Assembly: GCA_964622375.1 (NCBI GenBank)
Contig: CAZUQA010000157.1
Coordinates: 1 to 13,073 of the forward strand
Length of the DNA: 13,073 bases
Direction of reading: 5' to 3'
DNA from: CAZUQA01 sp964622375
GTDB taxonomy: Bacteria > Bacillota_I > Bacilli_A > Erysipelotrichales > Erysipelotrichaceae
Shown here: piece by piece, positions 6,929 to 13,073 of the stretch
Layout: the number at the start of each line of letters is the position of its first letter
Numbering within the stretch: position 1 is the first letter of the stretch
The notes under the pieces: generated by a model
Seen by the model: only the letters and a program-made list of their open reading frames with translations
Databases searched by the model: none
What the model was told of the DNA's origin: nothing
Position numbers and translations under genes: made by a program

Positions 6929-7744
6929 ATGAAAAAACTGGTAATTGCATTATGTGTATTGTTGTTGTTGGTTGGTTGTGGGGGTAAAGAAAAACCGACT
7001 GATGACAAAAAGCTTATTGTTTCCTGCACTTTGGATCCTCATTCCAAAATATTGGAATTTGTGAAACCAATTCTCAAGGAAAAATACGGTATTAGTTTGG
7101 AGATCGTCATATTGGATGATTATTTCGTCTTCAATAAGGCTTTGGATGTCGGTGAAGTTGATGCCAACTATTTCCAACATGTTCCTTTCTTTAGAAGCGA
7201 AGTAGCCAACAATGGTTACAAGATCGAAAACGCCATCGGTATCCACATTGAACCTTTTGGCTTCTACTCCAAAACAGTGAAATCTTTGGCCGACATCAAA
7301 GATGGCGCAACAATCATCATCTCTGATGCAGCAGCTGATTTTGCCAGAATCCTCAAGATTCTTGAAAGCTACGGCTTAATTACCCTGAAACCGGGCTTAG
7401 ATCCCTTAGAAGTAACTTTCGCAGATATTGTTACTAACCCGAAGAACCTGAAGTTTAAAGAAATTAAGAATGACTTATTGGTTACAGCTTACGAAAATGG
7501 CGAAGGTGACATTGTGGCGATTAACGGCAATAAGGCCCTTGAGGCTGGCTTATCACCGACCAAAGATGCGGTAATGGTGGAAAAGGCCACGTCCGATAAC
7601 CCTTATGTTAATATCGTTGCTATTAAAGCCGGCACTGCTGATTTGGCAAAGATCAAAGCCTTGATTGAAGTTATGGGTTCTCAAGAAGTCAAAGATTTCA
7701 TTATCAAAACTTGGACTGACGGTTCAGTTATCCCCGCTGAATAA
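6929..7744 (+). CDS. metQ: Methionine-binding lipoprotein MetQ
   Basis: A 271-residue substrate-binding lipoprotein (NlpA/MetQ family) that captures methionine outside the membrane and delivers it to MetI. It has a short lipoprotein signal peptide ending in the lipobox LVGC, with Cys17 as the lipidated residue. The mature part shows family-typical segments: LDPHSKILEFVKP, VDANYFQHVPF (about 73-83), IHIEPFGFYSKTVKSLADI and a C-terminal domain ending DFIIKTWTDGSVIPA. The ribosome site AAAGGAG (6914-6920) sits 8 nt before ATG and 13 nt separate it from metI. It is the last gene of the T-box operon. The ligand is inferred from family and context; related proteins also bind D-methionine or methionine-containing peptides. 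Confidence 0.96.
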   Translation: MKKLVIALCVLLLLVGCGGKEKPTDDKKLIVSCTLDPHSKILEFVKPILKEKYGISLEIVILDDYFVFNKALDVGEVDANYFQHVPFFRSEVANNGYKIENAIGIHIEPFGFYSKTVKSLADIKDGATIIISDAAADFARILKILESYGLITLKPGLDPLEVTFADIVTNPKNLKFKEIKNDLLVTAYENGEGDIVAINGNKALEAGLSPTKDAVMVEKATSDNPYVNIVAIKAGTADLAKIKALIEVMGSQEVKDFIIKTWTDGSVIPAE

Positions 7745-7763
7745 AACACTAACCAACTAAAAA

Positions 7764-7816
7764 GAAAAAACACCTTTAACCAACCTTTCACTAATTGGTA
7801 TTAAGGGTGTTTTTTT
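7764..7816 (+). terminator. Terminator of the metNIQ operon
   Basis: AAAAAACACCTTTAA (from 7765) pairs with TTAAGGGTGTTTTTT (7801 on). One T-G pair occurs, and an inner CCAA/TTGG extension is offset by a 2-nt bulge. It ends in a long T tract. A-rich 5' and T-rich 3' arms mean that it could work in both directions. Confidence 0.88.
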
Positions 7817-7850
7817 ATGCGAAAAACAGAAAAGAAAACGCAAATAATAG

Positions 7851-7879
7851 TTGACATATAATACTATTCATTATATAGT
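7851..7879 (+). promoter_or_regulatory. Promoter of the padR operon
   Basis: TTGACA (7851-7856), a 17-nt spacer and TATAGT (7874-7879): close to consensus. The spacer and the -10 are occupied by a dyad (7860-7882). Predicted start is about 7886, some 25 nt before the GTG. Confidence 0.85.
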
Positions 7880-7882
7880 ATT
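7860..7882. promoter_or_regulatory. Dyad operator, probable PadR autoregulatory site
   Basis: AATACTAT (7860-7867) and ATAGTATT (7875-7882) form an 8-bp inverted repeat with a 7-nt centre. It spans the spacer and the whole -10, so a bound dimer would block RNA polymerase. The neighbouring padR gene is the obvious candidate, since PadR-family proteins commonly repress their own operon through AT-rich dyads. The assignment is inferred from position and symmetry. Confidence 0.65.
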
Positions 7883-7910
7883 GTTGTTGAAATAATAAAG
7901 GAGGTAGAAA

Positions 7911-8231
7911 GTGAAGTTTACAGTAGCAGGAATCTTGTTAGACGCTTGTGTGTTAGGAGCCTTGGCTAAAGCTCCAGCCTACGGCTATGAACTGACACAA
8001 AAAACCCAAACGATCCTGGACATATCGGAATCTGCTTTATATCCGGTATTACGGCGTTTACAAAGAGACGGTTTCTTAACAACCTACAATGAAACCTACG
8101 ACGGTAGAAATCGTTGTTACTACAAGATAACCGACAGTGGTATTGAGCTATTAAAGCAGTATGAAAACGAGTGGTTACGATTTAAAGCTAACATTGATAC
8201 TTTTTTGAAAGGAGTAAAGAAAAGTGGATAG
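7911..8231 (+). CDS. PadR-family transcriptional regulator
   Basis: A 106-residue winged-helix repressor. PadR proteins dimerise and often sense phenolic compounds, antimicrobials or envelope stress. Visible features: helix-turn-helix around 20-55 (APAYGYELTQKTQTI ... SESALYPVLRRLQRDGFL), wing with YDGRNRCYYKIT (about 62-76) and a C-terminal helix rich in charged residues for dimerisation. This is the short PadR type (about 100-110 residues). The start is GTG at 7911, supported by AAAGGAGG (7897-7904) 6 nt upstream. It overlaps the HAAS gene by 8 nt in another frame, so the two are co-translated. The inducer is unknown. Confidence 0.93.
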   Translation: MKFTVAGILLDACVLGALAKAPAYGYELTQKTQTILDISESALYPVLRRLQRDGFLTTYNETYDGRNRCYYKITDSGIELLKQYENEWLRFKANIDTFLKGVKKSG

Positions 8232-8787
8232 AAAACAGTTTATGAAAGAATTAAGCGAACGCCTAAAGAGACTGCCCCAGGAAGAAAAGGAAGAGGCGCT
8301 CAACTATTATGAAGAGTATTTTGACGAAGCCGGTTTAGAAAATGAAGCAGCAACCATTGCTGCCTTAGGTTCGCCGACGATGGTAGCTTCCAAAATAATC
8401 GGAGAATTTGCGATTAAAGATGTCAAGAAAGAGAAACGTCAGGGAACTAATCCCTTGTGGATTGCGCTACTAGCTGCGCTGGCCTTACCCTTGGGGGCTC
8501 CACTTATGATTACTGCCATTGTCCTGATCTTGGCCTTAGGCCTTGTCGTGTTTTCTTTGGTGCTTGTCGGCATCAGTGTAACCGGAGCCGGAGTAGTTGC
8601 CCTGTTTGTTGGGTTTTGGTCATTTACCTACGGCTTTGCTACCGGTCTGTTCTATTTGGGAATGGGGATGGTGGTTATGGCAATAGGCTTAGCGTTAGCC
8701 GGCGCTATAAATTTATTACTTAGTTTGTTATATCGTTTTATGCAACAGGGCTTAGGTAAAGTCCTAATAAGGAGGGGAAATCAATGA
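8224..8787 (+). CDS. HAAS-domain (DUF1700) membrane protein
   Basis: A 187-residue protein. Residues 1-60 form the all-helical HAAS domain (FMKELSERLKRLPQEEKEEALNYYEEYF, then ALGSPTMVASKIIGEF), known from proteins encoded beside PadR regulators. Residues about 76-180 are strongly hydrophobic and give roughly four transmembrane segments rich in Gly, Ala and Val. The start is GTG at 8224, inside the end of padR, with GAAAGGAG (8207-8214) as ribosome site; its TGA overlaps the ATG of the next gene. The family is thought to take part in envelope-linked sensing with PadR and DUF4097 proteins, but its biochemical role is not established. Confidence 0.9.
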   Translation: MDRKQFMKELSERLKRLPQEEKEEALNYYEEYFDEAGLENEAATIAALGSPTMVASKIIGEFAIKDVKKEKRQGTNPLWIALLAALALPLGAPLMITAIVLILALGLVVFSLVLVGISVTGAGVVALFVGFWSFTYGFATGLFYLGMGMVVMAIGLALAGAINLLLSLLYRFMQQGLGKVLIRRGNQ

Positions 8788-9668
8788 AAGCACTTTGGAA
8801 AATTGCGCTTGTTTTATTAGCCGGCGGTTTGGCATTTATCGCCTTAGGTTTGAGCTTAGGGGCAAACCATCGGGGTTTATATATCAATAAGTATGGCTTA
8901 AATCTTAGCGATGAAAATATGGCAACAGCTAAGCTTACGGCTACAGAAAAAGTAACAGAAATTGAAATCGATATCATCTCAGCTAACATTCATTTCATCA
9001 TAGCGGATGATTACGGTTTAGAGATTTATAACAATAATATTGTCAACTTTGAGTATTCTATCAACAACGGTAAGCTGCTGGTAAAAGAGAAAGAAAGTCT
9101 GAGCTTTAATATCTTCAATTTTAATTGGAAGGAAGAATATGTGAATATCTACCTACCACAAGATGCTACGATCAATTCAATTGTCATCAGGAATACCAGT
9201 GGGAATCTTGATGCCACAGCGCTCAAATGTGAGACGCTGAATGTCCATCAATTATCCGGCAATATGAAAATGTCGGAGATACAGGCCAGCAGCATCACTG
9301 TTTATAATACCAGTGGTGATGTTACTCTCAACCAGGTTGTAGCTGAGCGTTTCAACATAAATATCACTTCAGGGAATTTTAGAGCGCTAAACTTTGAAAC
9401 TAAAGATTTGAAAGCCAAAACACTAAGCGGTGATATTTCTATCAGCGGGGAATTAAACGGGAACTCAGATATCAGTGTAACCTCCGGCAGGGTTGTGTTA
9501 GAATTAGCCGGGGCTGAACAAGACTATAATCGCAATATCAAAGTGACAAGCGGGAGTGTCAAAATAAACGGTAAAAGAGATGGCGCCGGGCATGTTGATT
9601 TCAAAGCAGCTAACTCTTTGGATATCAGCGTAACCAGTGGTTCGGTGAAACTGACCTTTAGCAAATAA
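8784..9668 (+). CDS. DUF4097 beta-strand repeat membrane-anchored protein
   Basis: A 294-residue protein with an N-terminal hydrophobic segment (about 5-27) acting as signal peptide or membrane anchor, and then an extracytoplasmic domain of the DUF4097 type. The second half carries about eight short [TL]-S-G motifs spaced 17-25 residues apart (NTSGNLDA, QLSGNMKM, NTSGDVTL, ITSGNFRA, TLSGDISI, VTSGRVVL, VTSGSVKI, VTSGSVKL), which suggests a small beta-solenoid. Ribosome site AAGGAGG (8769-8775); ATG overlaps the HAAS stop in ATGA. As the last gene of the padR operon it is likely the outward-facing part of the unit. No ligand or enzymatic motif is visible. Confidence 0.88.
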   Translation: MKALWKIALVLLAGGLAFIALGLSLGANHRGLYINKYGLNLSDENMATAKLTATEKVTEIEIDIISANIHFIIADDYGLEIYNNNIVNFEYSINNGKLLVKEKESLSFNIFNFNWKEEYVNIYLPQDATINSIVIRNTSGNLDATALKCETLNVHQLSGNMKMSEIQASSITVYNTSGDVTLNQVVAERFNINITSGNFRALNFETKDLKAKTLSGDISISGELNGNSDISVTSGRVVLELAGAEQDYNRNIKVTSGSVKINGKRDGAGHVDFKAANSLDISVTSGSVKLTFSK

Positions 9669-9688
9669 ACAAGCGATAAACTGAGAAC

Positions 9689-9723
9689 AAAAAAATCAAC
9701 TGATTGGCGTTGATTTTTTTTTG
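9689..9723. terminator. Bidirectional terminator between the DUF4097 gene and alr
   Basis: AAAAAAATCAAC (9689-9700) pairs with GTTGATTTTTTT (9709-9720) around an 8-nt loop. The A tract on one side and the T tract on the other give a U tail on either strand, so it can end both the padR operon (plus) and the alr transcript (minus). Confidence 0.9.
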
Positions 9724-9734
9724 TTGGCGAACTT

Positions 9735-9757
9735 AATAGTTAGCTGCGTTAACTATT
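9735..9757. repeat. Inverted repeat across the alr stop codon
   Basis: AATAGTTA (9735-9742) and TAACTATT (9750-9757) are perfect 8-bp arms with a 7-nt loop. The repeat includes the alr TAG stop (9753-9755). There is no T tract directly after it, so it is not a terminator alone; it could protect the mRNA 3' end ahead of the terminator at 9689-9723. Confidence 0.5.
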
Positions 9758-10844
9758 TGCTTGGTTTTTTCTTGATGTTTTTCCCATGGTAATAAACGCG
9801 AGTAACGCGTGGGGAAATTAAAGTAAGAAACTCATAAGCGGTCGAGCCAATTTCTTCTGCCATTTTATGAAGGTTGATGTGTGGACCAAAGATCTCAACT
9901 TCATCATTTTCTTTGGCTTCTTTCTCTAAACGAATCATACATTGGTCCATACAAATAACGCCGACAATCTGAGCTTTATCGCCATTGACATAGACATAAC
10001 GATTTTGATTGCGGCGAAATAGGCCGTCAGCATAGCCGATCGGTAAAGTGGCGATGATTTCGTCTTTGCTGGTAGTATAAGTGCAATTATAGGAGATAGT
10101 TTCACCTTTGGGCACATGTTTGACCAAAGCAATGCGGGTGTAGAGACTGAGAGAAGGTAGTAGATCTTCATCATATTTCGCATAACCCAACAAGGAAACC
10201 CCGACTCTGACGGCATTGGTAACTTGCTCTTGATGAAAGTGAAAACAAGCATCGGAGTTTGAGGCATGAATCCACTTAAACTTGGTGTTAGTAGCTCGTA
10301 GATACTTTTCGAAGAGTTGGTATTGTTGTGTGGTAATGATATTGTCATCATCATCACTGCTGGCATAATGGGTCATCGCGCCCTCAATATTGACACCGAG
10401 TTTTTTCAGCAAGACTAAAGCGGTCAACCAATCATCAATATTGGTAATCCCCAGCCGGTTCATCTTAGTGTCAACCTTAACATGGACTTTTAGACCGATG
10501 GGGTCTAAAGAAGATACTTGTTTTACCCAATCCAAGGATGGGGCAATGACGCTCAGTTTGTTTTTGATGACTACAGTCAGATCTTTGGGGGCGGTATAAC
10601 CTAAAACCAAAATATCACAACGAATGTTATTTTTCCTAAGATGTAAAGCTTCATCGAGGGAGGAAACAGCCAACATAGCAACACCTTCCTTGATTAATAC
10701 TTGAGCCAAGGCAACATCACCAGCACCATAACCGTTGGCTTTGATGACAGCGATGACTTCTTTACCGGAACGGTATTTTGCTGCTTTGATATTATGGGTA
10801 ACAGCATCAAGGTCGACTTTGAGATAAGTTTGACGGTAAGCCAT
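9753..10844 (-). CDS. alr: Alanine racemase
   Basis: A 363-residue PLP enzyme that interconverts L- and D-alanine and supplies D-Ala for peptidoglycan. PLP lysine is Lys35 in AVIKANGYGAG, and the catalytic Tyr from the other face is Tyr252 in ISYNCTY. Arg130 (NRLG), Arg213 (VRVGVSLLGY) and CMDQ (298-301) also fit the active site. The N-terminal TIM-barrel and C-terminal beta domain are complete and of normal length. I start at the ATG at 10844 because homology begins at MAYRQTYLKVDLDAV. An upstream in-frame ATG (10880) would add 12 residues inside the preceding gene. No Shine-Dalgarno is seen before 10844; the preceding gene ends 1 nt away (TAA 10848-10846), so translation is probably coupled. 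Confidence 0.95.
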   Translation of the reverse strand: MAYRQTYLKVDLDAVTHNIKAAKYRSGKEVIAVIKANGYGAGDVALAQVLIKEGVAMLAVSSLDEALHLRKNNIRCDILVLGYTAPKDLTVVIKNKLSVIAPSLDWVKQVSSLDPIGLKVHVKVDTKMNRLGITNIDDWLTALVLLKKLGVNIEGAMTHYASSDDDDNIITTQQYQLFEKYLRATNTKFKWIHASNSDACFHFHQEQVTNAVRVGVSLLGYAKYDEDLLPSLSLYTRIALVKHVPKGETISYNCTYTTSKDEIIATLPIGYADGLFRRNQNRYVYVNGDKAQIVGVICMDQCMIRLEKEAKENDEVEIFGPHINLHKMAEEIGSTAYEFLTLISPRVTRVYYHGKNIKKKPSK

Positions 10845-10845
10845 A

Positions 10846-11274
10846 TTACAAGACACGGGCATTGGTGAAAGCATAGACAATGCCGAAGATGCGGAAGGCT
10901 AAGCTTATAATATTGGAGAAACCAGCGAAATAGAATTGAATTAACCAAAGGCCGGCTTCCCCAAATTGGAGTTGCGAAATTAAGTCAGGTCGCAGGGTGA
11001 AAAGATCACCAAAAATGATTATTAAAGCACAAAGTACAGCGGCCAAAATAGAAAACTTGAGTTGAACACCATGACCGCTATGTTGCACAACTAAACCGAT
11101 AGCATAACCAACGGCGATGTAAGCAATAGCAAATTCAAAGCCGATACTGATCATCAAATTGAAAATGATCACATAAGCAATAACCAAAACGATGCTCGCT
11201 AAACTGCCAAATAAGACAGCGTTCCAAAAACGTTGTTTTTGGCTTAAGGTAGAAGTATTGTACACTTTTAACAT
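10846..11274 (-). CDS. Small four-helix membrane protein, unknown function
   Basis: A 142-residue integral membrane protein that I cannot assign to a named family. Predicted transmembrane segments are about 18-40, 44-64, 73-93 and 108-134. The N-terminus (MLKVYNTSTLSQKQR) is polar and likely cytoplasmic. A glycine-rich second helix (YIAVGYAIGLVVQHSGHG) is followed by a short His-containing loop. The ribosome site AAGGAG (11288-11283) is 8 nt before the ATG and an extended -10 promoter lies at 11308-11300. It is the first gene of a two-gene unit with alr, with 1 nt between them. No charged catalytic motif is evident. A transport, envelope or scaffold role is possible, but nothing in the sequence decides this. 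Confidence 0.8.
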   Translation of the reverse strand: MLKVYNTSTLSQKQRFWNAVLFGSLASIVLVIAYVIIFNLMISIGFEFAIAYIAVGYAIGLVVQHSGHGVQLKFSILAAVLCALIIIFGDLFTLRPDLISQLQFGEAGLWLIQFYFAGFSNIISLAFRIFGIVYAFTNARVL

Positions 11275-11299
11275 AGTCAGAGCTCCTTATATTAGTAAA

Positions 11300-11308
11300 A
11301 TTATAGCA
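11300..11308 (-). promoter_or_regulatory. Extended -10 promoter of the membrane protein-alr unit
   Basis: On the minus strand the sequence reads TGC-TATAAT, a perfect -10 with the TGn extension. The -35 region is only T-rich (TTTTTT at 17 nt). Predicted start is near 11293, about 20 nt before the ATG. Confidence 0.7.
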
Positions 11309-11336
11309 TAACGTCATTCTTTAAAAAAAGAAATTG

Positions 11337-11345
11337 TGTTATTAT
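11337..11345 (+). promoter_or_regulatory. Extended -10 promoter of the galM unit
   Basis: TGT-TATTAT (11337-11345) is an extended -10; the -35 position holds TTCTTT (11317-11322), a weak match. The predicted start is near 11352, which leaves a leader of only about 14 nt before the ATG. It is divergent to, and about 30 nt from, the promoter of the alr unit. Confidence 0.5.
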
Positions 11346-11365
11346 TTACCTAACAGAGGGACTTG

Positions 11366-12361
11366 ATGGACGAACAATTGAAAAAAGATTTAGCCGAGTT
11401 CATTGTACTCGACAATGGGGTAATTAGGGTAGTTTTCTGCAATATTGGCGCCAGTATTGTGTCCATTTTTTCCAAAGATCGCCAAGGTAATTATGCCGAT
11501 GTTGTCTTGGGTTATGACCAACCTAAGGATTATGACCAGTTTGGCCCTTACCTTGGGGCAGTTTGTGGCCGGGTAGCTAATCGCATAGCGAAAGGGAAGT
11601 TCAAGCTAAATGGTATAGACTATCAGTTGGACACTAACAATGGCGAAAACCATCTGCATGGCGGAAAAAACGGACTTAGTCGCCGGCTATTTACCTACGA
11701 TTTATTCAACGATAAAGTGGTGTTTACAACGAGAATTAAAGATGGTGAGGATGGTTATCCTGGTAATTTAACTATCGTAGTAACATATACTTTACAGGAT
11801 AATGAGTTAATCATCGATTACCACGGTAACAGTGACCAAGATACTTTATTGAGTTTGACTAACCACAGCTATTTTAATCTCAACGGACATGACAGTGGTG
11901 AGGTTTTAGACCACTATCTCACTATCTATAGTGACCAGTATATCCCCATTGATGAAACCAGCATCCCTTTAGGCTACAAAAGTGCGGTGACAGGCACAGC
12001 ATTTGATTTTAGAGTAACAAAAAAAGTCGGCCAAGACATCAAACAAAAGGACCAACAACTACTTTTAGCCCAAGGCTACGACCACAGTTATTGTGTCGGG
12101 AAAAAAGCCGCAGAACTCTACAGTGCTGATAGCGGTCGTCTGCTAGAAGTATTCACCACTTGTGAAGCTATGCAACTATATACCGGTAATTTTCTGGATG
12201 AGGTAGTGGGCAAAGCTACGATATATCGACAATACGGCGGTTTGTGTCTGGAAACCCAATTTCATCCGGACGCCATAAATCAACCAGCTTTTACTAAACC
12301 GTTGTTACTTAAGGGGGAAAACTATAGTCACCAGACTATATTTAGATTTTCAATAAAATAA
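11366..12361 (+). CDS. galM: Aldose 1-epimerase (mutarotase)
   Basis: A 331-residue enzyme of the galactose mutarotase family, which interconverts alpha and beta anomers of aldohexoses before phosphorylation. Family motifs: GRVANRI with Arg73, NHLHGG with His96, catalytic acid His167 in TNHSYFNLNG, Asp239 in GYDHSY and catalytic base Glu296 in CLETQFHPDAIN. Full length. I use the ATG at 11366; a TTG directly before it (11363) would only add one residue. The ribosome site is AGAGGG (11355-11360). No galK, galT or lac genes are nearby, so the sugar is not fixed; the next gene follows after 14 nt and is probably co-transcribed. Confidence 0.95.
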   Translation: MDEQLKKDLAEFIVLDNGVIRVVFCNIGASIVSIFSKDRQGNYADVVLGYDQPKDYDQFGPYLGAVCGRVANRIAKGKFKLNGIDYQLDTNNGENHLHGGKNGLSRRLFTYDLFNDKVVFTTRIKDGEDGYPGNLTIVVTYTLQDNELIIDYHGNSDQDTLLSLTNHSYFNLNGHDSGEVLDHYLTIYSDQYIPIDETSIPLGYKSAVTGTAFDFRVTKKVGQDIKQKDQQLLLAQGYDHSYCVGKKAAELYSADSGRLLEVFTTCEAMQLYTGNFLDEVVGKATIYRQYGGLCLETQFHPDAINQPAFTKPLLLKGENYSHQTIFRFSIK

Positions 12362-12375
12362 CCAAGGAGAATAAC

Positions 12376-13073
12376 ATGACGAAATCAAAGGTTTACTTTA
12401 CGGATTTTTCTACCGTAGCTAATGAAAACTTATTAAAAAAACTGGAACGTTTAATTAGGAAAGCCGGTATCGGCGACATTGATTTTAAAAAACAATATGC
12501 CGTGGTTAAGGTTCACTTTGGCGAGCCGGGAAATGTGGCTTATATTCGAGCAAACTACGGCAAGGTGGTAGCCGATGTTGTGAAAGCCTTAGGCGGACAA
12601 GTGTTCTTTAGTGACTGTAATACGCTGTATGTCGGTCGCCGGAAAGATGCTTTAGAGCATTTGGAAACCGCCTATGAAAACGGGTATAATCCTTTCACTT
12701 TAGGTTGTCATGTCATTATCGGGGATGGCTTAAAAGGCACGGACGAAGAAGTTATTCCCCTTGATTTAGATTATGTCAAGGAAGCAAAAATTGGTAAAGC
12801 GATTATGGATGCCGATATCTTTATTTCCTTAACGCACTTCAAAGGTCATGTTGAAGCCGGTTTTGGCGGGGCGATTAAAAATATCGGAATGGGCTGTGGT
12901 TCACGAGCCGGCAAGATGGAGATGCATCAAGACGGCAAGCCTAAAGTAAAAGCCAATCTCTGTACTTCTTGTCGTAAGTGTTTGAAAGCCTGTGCCAGCG
13001 GCGCAATTGAGTTTGGGACTGACGGGAAAGTGTTGATCAATGATCGCTGTACTGGCTGTGGCCGTTGTATCGG
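12376..13073 (+). CDS. DUF362/ferredoxin-type iron-sulfur protein (partial, 3' end missing)
   Basis: The reading frame starts at ATG 12376, 6 nt after AAGGAG (12364-12369), and stays open to the window edge (232 codons). The first 190 residues match the DUF362 domain (YAVVKVHFGEPGN, GGQVFFSDCNTLY, FISLTHFKGHVEAGFGGAIKNIGMG). It is followed by a bacterial two-cluster ferredoxin segment: CTSCRKCLKAC near residue 200 and CTGCGRCI at the edge, each part of a CxxCxxCxxxC 4Fe-4S motif. Such proteins are cytoplasmic and thought to be redox-active, but their partner is not known. Closely spaced to galM, probably by operon packing and not by pathway. Confidence 0.9.
   Translation, partial: MTKSKVYFTDFSTVANENLLKKLERLIRKAGIGDIDFKKQYAVVKVHFGEPGNVAYIRANYGKVVADVVKALGGQVFFSDCNTLYVGRRKDALEHLETAYENGYNPFTLGCHVIIGDGLKGTDEEVIPLDLDYVKEAKIGKAIMDADIFISLTHFKGHVEAGFGGAIKNIGMGCGSRAGKMEMHQDGKPKVKANLCTSCRKCLKACASGAIEFGTDGKVLINDRCTGCGRCI

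Noticed and set aside
658..9668. Mollicutes-type code in which TGA encodes Trp
   Set aside because: TGA ends metN and the HAAS gene at conserved C-termini, and Trp is encoded by TGG throughout.
10845..10880. Upstream ATG codons (10880, 10862) as the alr start
   Set aside because: They would add residues with no family similarity, lie inside the preceding gene and have no ribosome site; homology starts at the 10844 ATG.

Overview
The window looks like chromosomal DNA of a low-GC Gram-positive bacterium (Bacillota). Supporting signs are strong AGGAGG-type ribosome sites, sigma-A-like promoters, rho-independent terminators with U tracts, a T-box riboswitch, a PadR/HAAS/DUF4097 operon, a lipoprotein-type solute-binding protein and a surface protein with a possible sortase sorting signal. 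TGA is used as a stop (metN, the HAAS gene) and TGG encodes Trp, so the code is the standard bacterial one and not the Mollicutes code. An Erysipelotrichia- or Lactobacillales-like host would fit, but nothing here fixes the genus.

Layout. 1-382: the 3' end of an unidentified gene with its terminator, then a tRNA-Ala(GGC) gene with encoded CCA and a terminator. 383-657: a non-coding leader with two short palindromes. 658-3468: a 928-residue exported right-handed beta-helix protein with about 16 ISGG-type coils, an InlB-B-like domain and a C-terminal anchor, followed by its own terminator. 3489-4919: an M20-family amidohydrolase with its own extended -10 promoter. 4960-7816: a strong promoter, a complete T-box riboswitch and the metNIQ methionine ABC importer, closed by a terminator. 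7851-9723: a PadR repressor, a HAAS/DUF1700 membrane protein and a DUF4097 protein in one overlapping operon, with a dyad operator inside the promoter. The terminator at 9689-9723 is shared with the convergent minus-strand pair: a small membrane protein and alanine racemase (11274 down to 9753). 11337-13073: a divergently transcribed aldose 1-epimerase and the 5' part of a DUF362/ferredoxin-type iron-sulfur protein, cut by the window edge.

How the parts work together. The best-resolved circuit is the T-box. Its antiterminator and terminator compete for the same seven bases, and its UGGU bulge matches a tRNA with discriminator A. The stem I specifier loop contains ATG, so uncharged tRNA-Met should switch on methionine import. 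The PadR operon looks autoregulated and senses an unknown envelope or drug signal. The beta-helix protein is the most distinctive accessory gene. I found no phage, insertion sequence or CRISPR array. I do not see an obviously new multi-gene system; the most open items are the beta-helix protein with its atypical anchor, the shifted T-box specifier loop and the unknown membrane protein coupled to alr.
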